NCBI GenBank assembly: GCA_002683355.1
Contig: NYTF01000018.1
Coordinates: 37,833-45,794 of the forward strand
From: Paracoccaceae bacterium
Lineage (GTDB): Bacteria; Pseudomonadota; Alphaproteobacteria; Rhodobacterales; Rhodobacteraceae
Direction of reading: 5' to 3'
Length of the DNA: 7,962 nucleotides
Positions 6,939-7,962 of the stretch are shown here, piece by piece. A program made the translations under genes and the position numbers. The notes under the pieces are model-generated. The model had not been told where the DNA came from. It worked only from the letters and a program-made list of their open reading frames with translations, and searched no databases. Each line of letters begins with the position of its first letter. Within the stretch, counting starts at the first letter, position 1.

Positions 6939-6943
6939 GAGGA
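6939..6943 (+). promoter_or_regulatory. Ribosome-binding site fixing the argE-like start
   Basis: GAGGA lies six bases before the ATG at 6950. It is the clearest Shine-Dalgarno sequence in the window and supports translation start at MENKLNE, in the short gap after the MFS gene. Confidence 0.65.
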
Positions 6944-6949
6944 AAGTTG

Positions 6950-7962
6950 ATGGAAAATAAACTTAATGAAACCATATCTATTTTAGAGAAACTGGTTAGT
7001 TTTCCAACGATTTCAGGCACATCAACTAGAGAAATTAATAAGTTTATTGAAGAATATTTGTCTCAACACGGTCTTGAACCTGTCTTAAGCTATGACGAAG
7101 ATGGAGAGCGTTCTAATATTTTTGTTACAATTGGTCCAAAAATAGATGGTGGGGTGCTTTTCAATGGCCACACTGACGTTGTTCCCGTAGAAGGGCAAAA
7201 ATGGTCAACTGATCCTTTTAATTTAACGCGAATTAATGATCGACTATACGGTCGAGGGGCAGTAGACATGAAAGGTTTTTTAGCGTGTGCGTTAGCTTCT
7301 TTACCAACTTTTTTAAGTGCTAATTTAAGAAGGCCAATCCATCTTGCATTTTCTTATGATGAAGAGACAGGAGGGTTTGGAATGCCAGTGCTATTAAACA
7401 GCATGGCTAATAATGAGTTTCAGCCAAATGTGGTTATTGTGGGTGAGCCTACAGAAATGAAGATAATAACTGGACATAAAGGCAGTTATGAAATGCGGAC
7501 AGAAATTTCGGGTTATGAAGTGCATTCATCAAATCCACTTTTAGGCATTAACGCGATTTCAGTTGCGATGAAACTTATTTCAAAAATAGAAGAAATAGGT
7601 TTTAATAGAGCCTCAAATCCTATTTCAAACTCCCCCTATGAACCACCATTTGCTACTTTCAATGTTGGAATCATTGAAGGTGGAGTTGCTAGTAACGCGA
7701 CAGCTGGATGGTGTAATTTTGATTGGGAATATCGCCCGATGCCTGATGAAGATGGCAGCAAAACTATAGATGAAATCAAAAAATTTGCTGAAAGTGAATT
7801 GTTACCAAAGATGAAAGAGATAAGTGAGGAAGCAAATATAAATATAATAACATTGGCACCGGTTGGTGGCCTAGACAACAAGAATGCTGCAGAAGCATCA
7901 TCTTTTATTACACAGATTACTGGACTGAATAGCGAAGGAGTGGTTTCGTTTGGAACGGATGC
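6950..7962 (+). CDS. argE: Acetylornithine deacetylase-like M20 peptidase (ArgE family), 3' end missing
   Basis: This reading frame stays open from its ATG to the window edge (337 complete codons), so about 45-50 C-terminal residues are lost relative to the usual 380-390. It encodes a zinc-dependent M20 amidohydrolase of the ArgE/DapE/CPG2 group, cytoplasmic, which removes the acetyl group from N-acetylornithine or a related N-acyl amino acid. Metal and catalytic residues are present: H74 and D76 (GHTDVVP), bridging D106 (GRGAVDMKG), E138-E139 (YDEETGG) and E166 (VGEPTE). The HKG turn (H176) opens the dimerisation domain, and GGVASNATAGWCNFDWEYRPMP (243-264) is the ArgE-type segment. The last residues, SFGTD, lead into the usual FGTEAG region; the final metal histidine lies beyond the edge. 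No other arg gene is present, and its linkage to an exporter leaves room for a paralogue acting on another acylated amino acid. Confidence 0.88.
   Translation, partial: MENKLNETISILEKLVSFPTISGTSTREINKFIEEYLSQHGLEPVLSYDEDGERSNIFVTIGPKIDGGVLFNGHTDVVPVEGQKWSTDPFNLTRINDRLYGRGAVDMKGFLACALASLPTFLSANLRRPIHLAFSYDEETGGFGMPVLLNSMANNEFQPNVVIVGEPTEMKIITGHKGSYEMRTEISGYEVHSSNPLLGINAISVAMKLISKIEEIGFNRASNPISNSPYEPPFATFNVGIIEGGVASNATAGWCNFDWEYRPMPDEDGSKTIDEIKKFAESELLPKMKEISEEANINIITLAPVGGLDNKNAAEASSFITQITGLNSEGVVSFGTD

Noticed and set aside
7636..7881. Minus-strand open frame inside the argE-like gene
   Set aside because: It is antisense to the ArgE-type dimerisation domain and has no independent support.
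1..7962. Search for CRISPR repeats, tRNAs, transposase genes, integrase or attachment-site repeats
   Set aside because: No regularly spaced repeats, cloverleaf-like segments, transposase motifs or long direct repeats were seen on reading both strands.

Overview
The window is AT-rich (well under 40% GC by eye), uses the standard genetic code and is densely packed with bacterial genes. It encodes eight recognisable proteins and no RNA gene, insertion sequence, CRISPR array or phage gene that I can see. Seven reading frames are complete; the eighth, an ArgE-type deacetylase, runs off the right edge. The gene types and the compact AT-rich layout fit a marine low-GC alphaproteobacterium, but there is no phylogenetic marker, so this assignment is only a guess.

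Layout. (1) Positions 83-2471, minus strand: three small-molecule exporters in a tight row, read right to left as EamA/DMT permease, a second EamA/DMT permease, and a LysE/RhtB translocator. Gaps are 1 nt and 27 nt, so this is probably one operon. (2) Positions 2472-2711: a divergent promoter region. (3) Positions 2712-5119, plus strand: an adducin-like class II aldolase-fold protein followed after 26 nt by a GMC-family FAD-dependent alcohol dehydrogenase of the choline-dehydrogenase type, probably co-transcribed. (4) Positions 5128-5583, minus strand: a GFA-family zinc protein, convergent with the GMC gene and only 8 nt from it. (5) Positions 5584-5718: a second divergent promoter region. (6) Positions 5719-6921, plus strand: a Bcr/CflA-type MFS effluxer, then after 28 nt the partial argE-like amidohydrolase (6950 to the window end), probably one transcription unit.

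How it may work together. Four of the eight genes are predicted exporters of amino acids, metabolites or drugs. The other four are a small-molecule oxidoreductase, an aldolase-fold enzyme, a zinc protein of the Gfa family and an amino-acid deacylase. This looks like accessory metabolism and export rather than a defence or mobile system. The points most worth following are the adducin-like protein, which keeps the metal-binding histidines but has glycine where the catalytic Glu of fuculose-phosphate aldolase would be, its pairing with the GMC dehydrogenase, and the pairing of an exporter with an ArgE-like deacylase. I found no clear evidence of a wholly new system.
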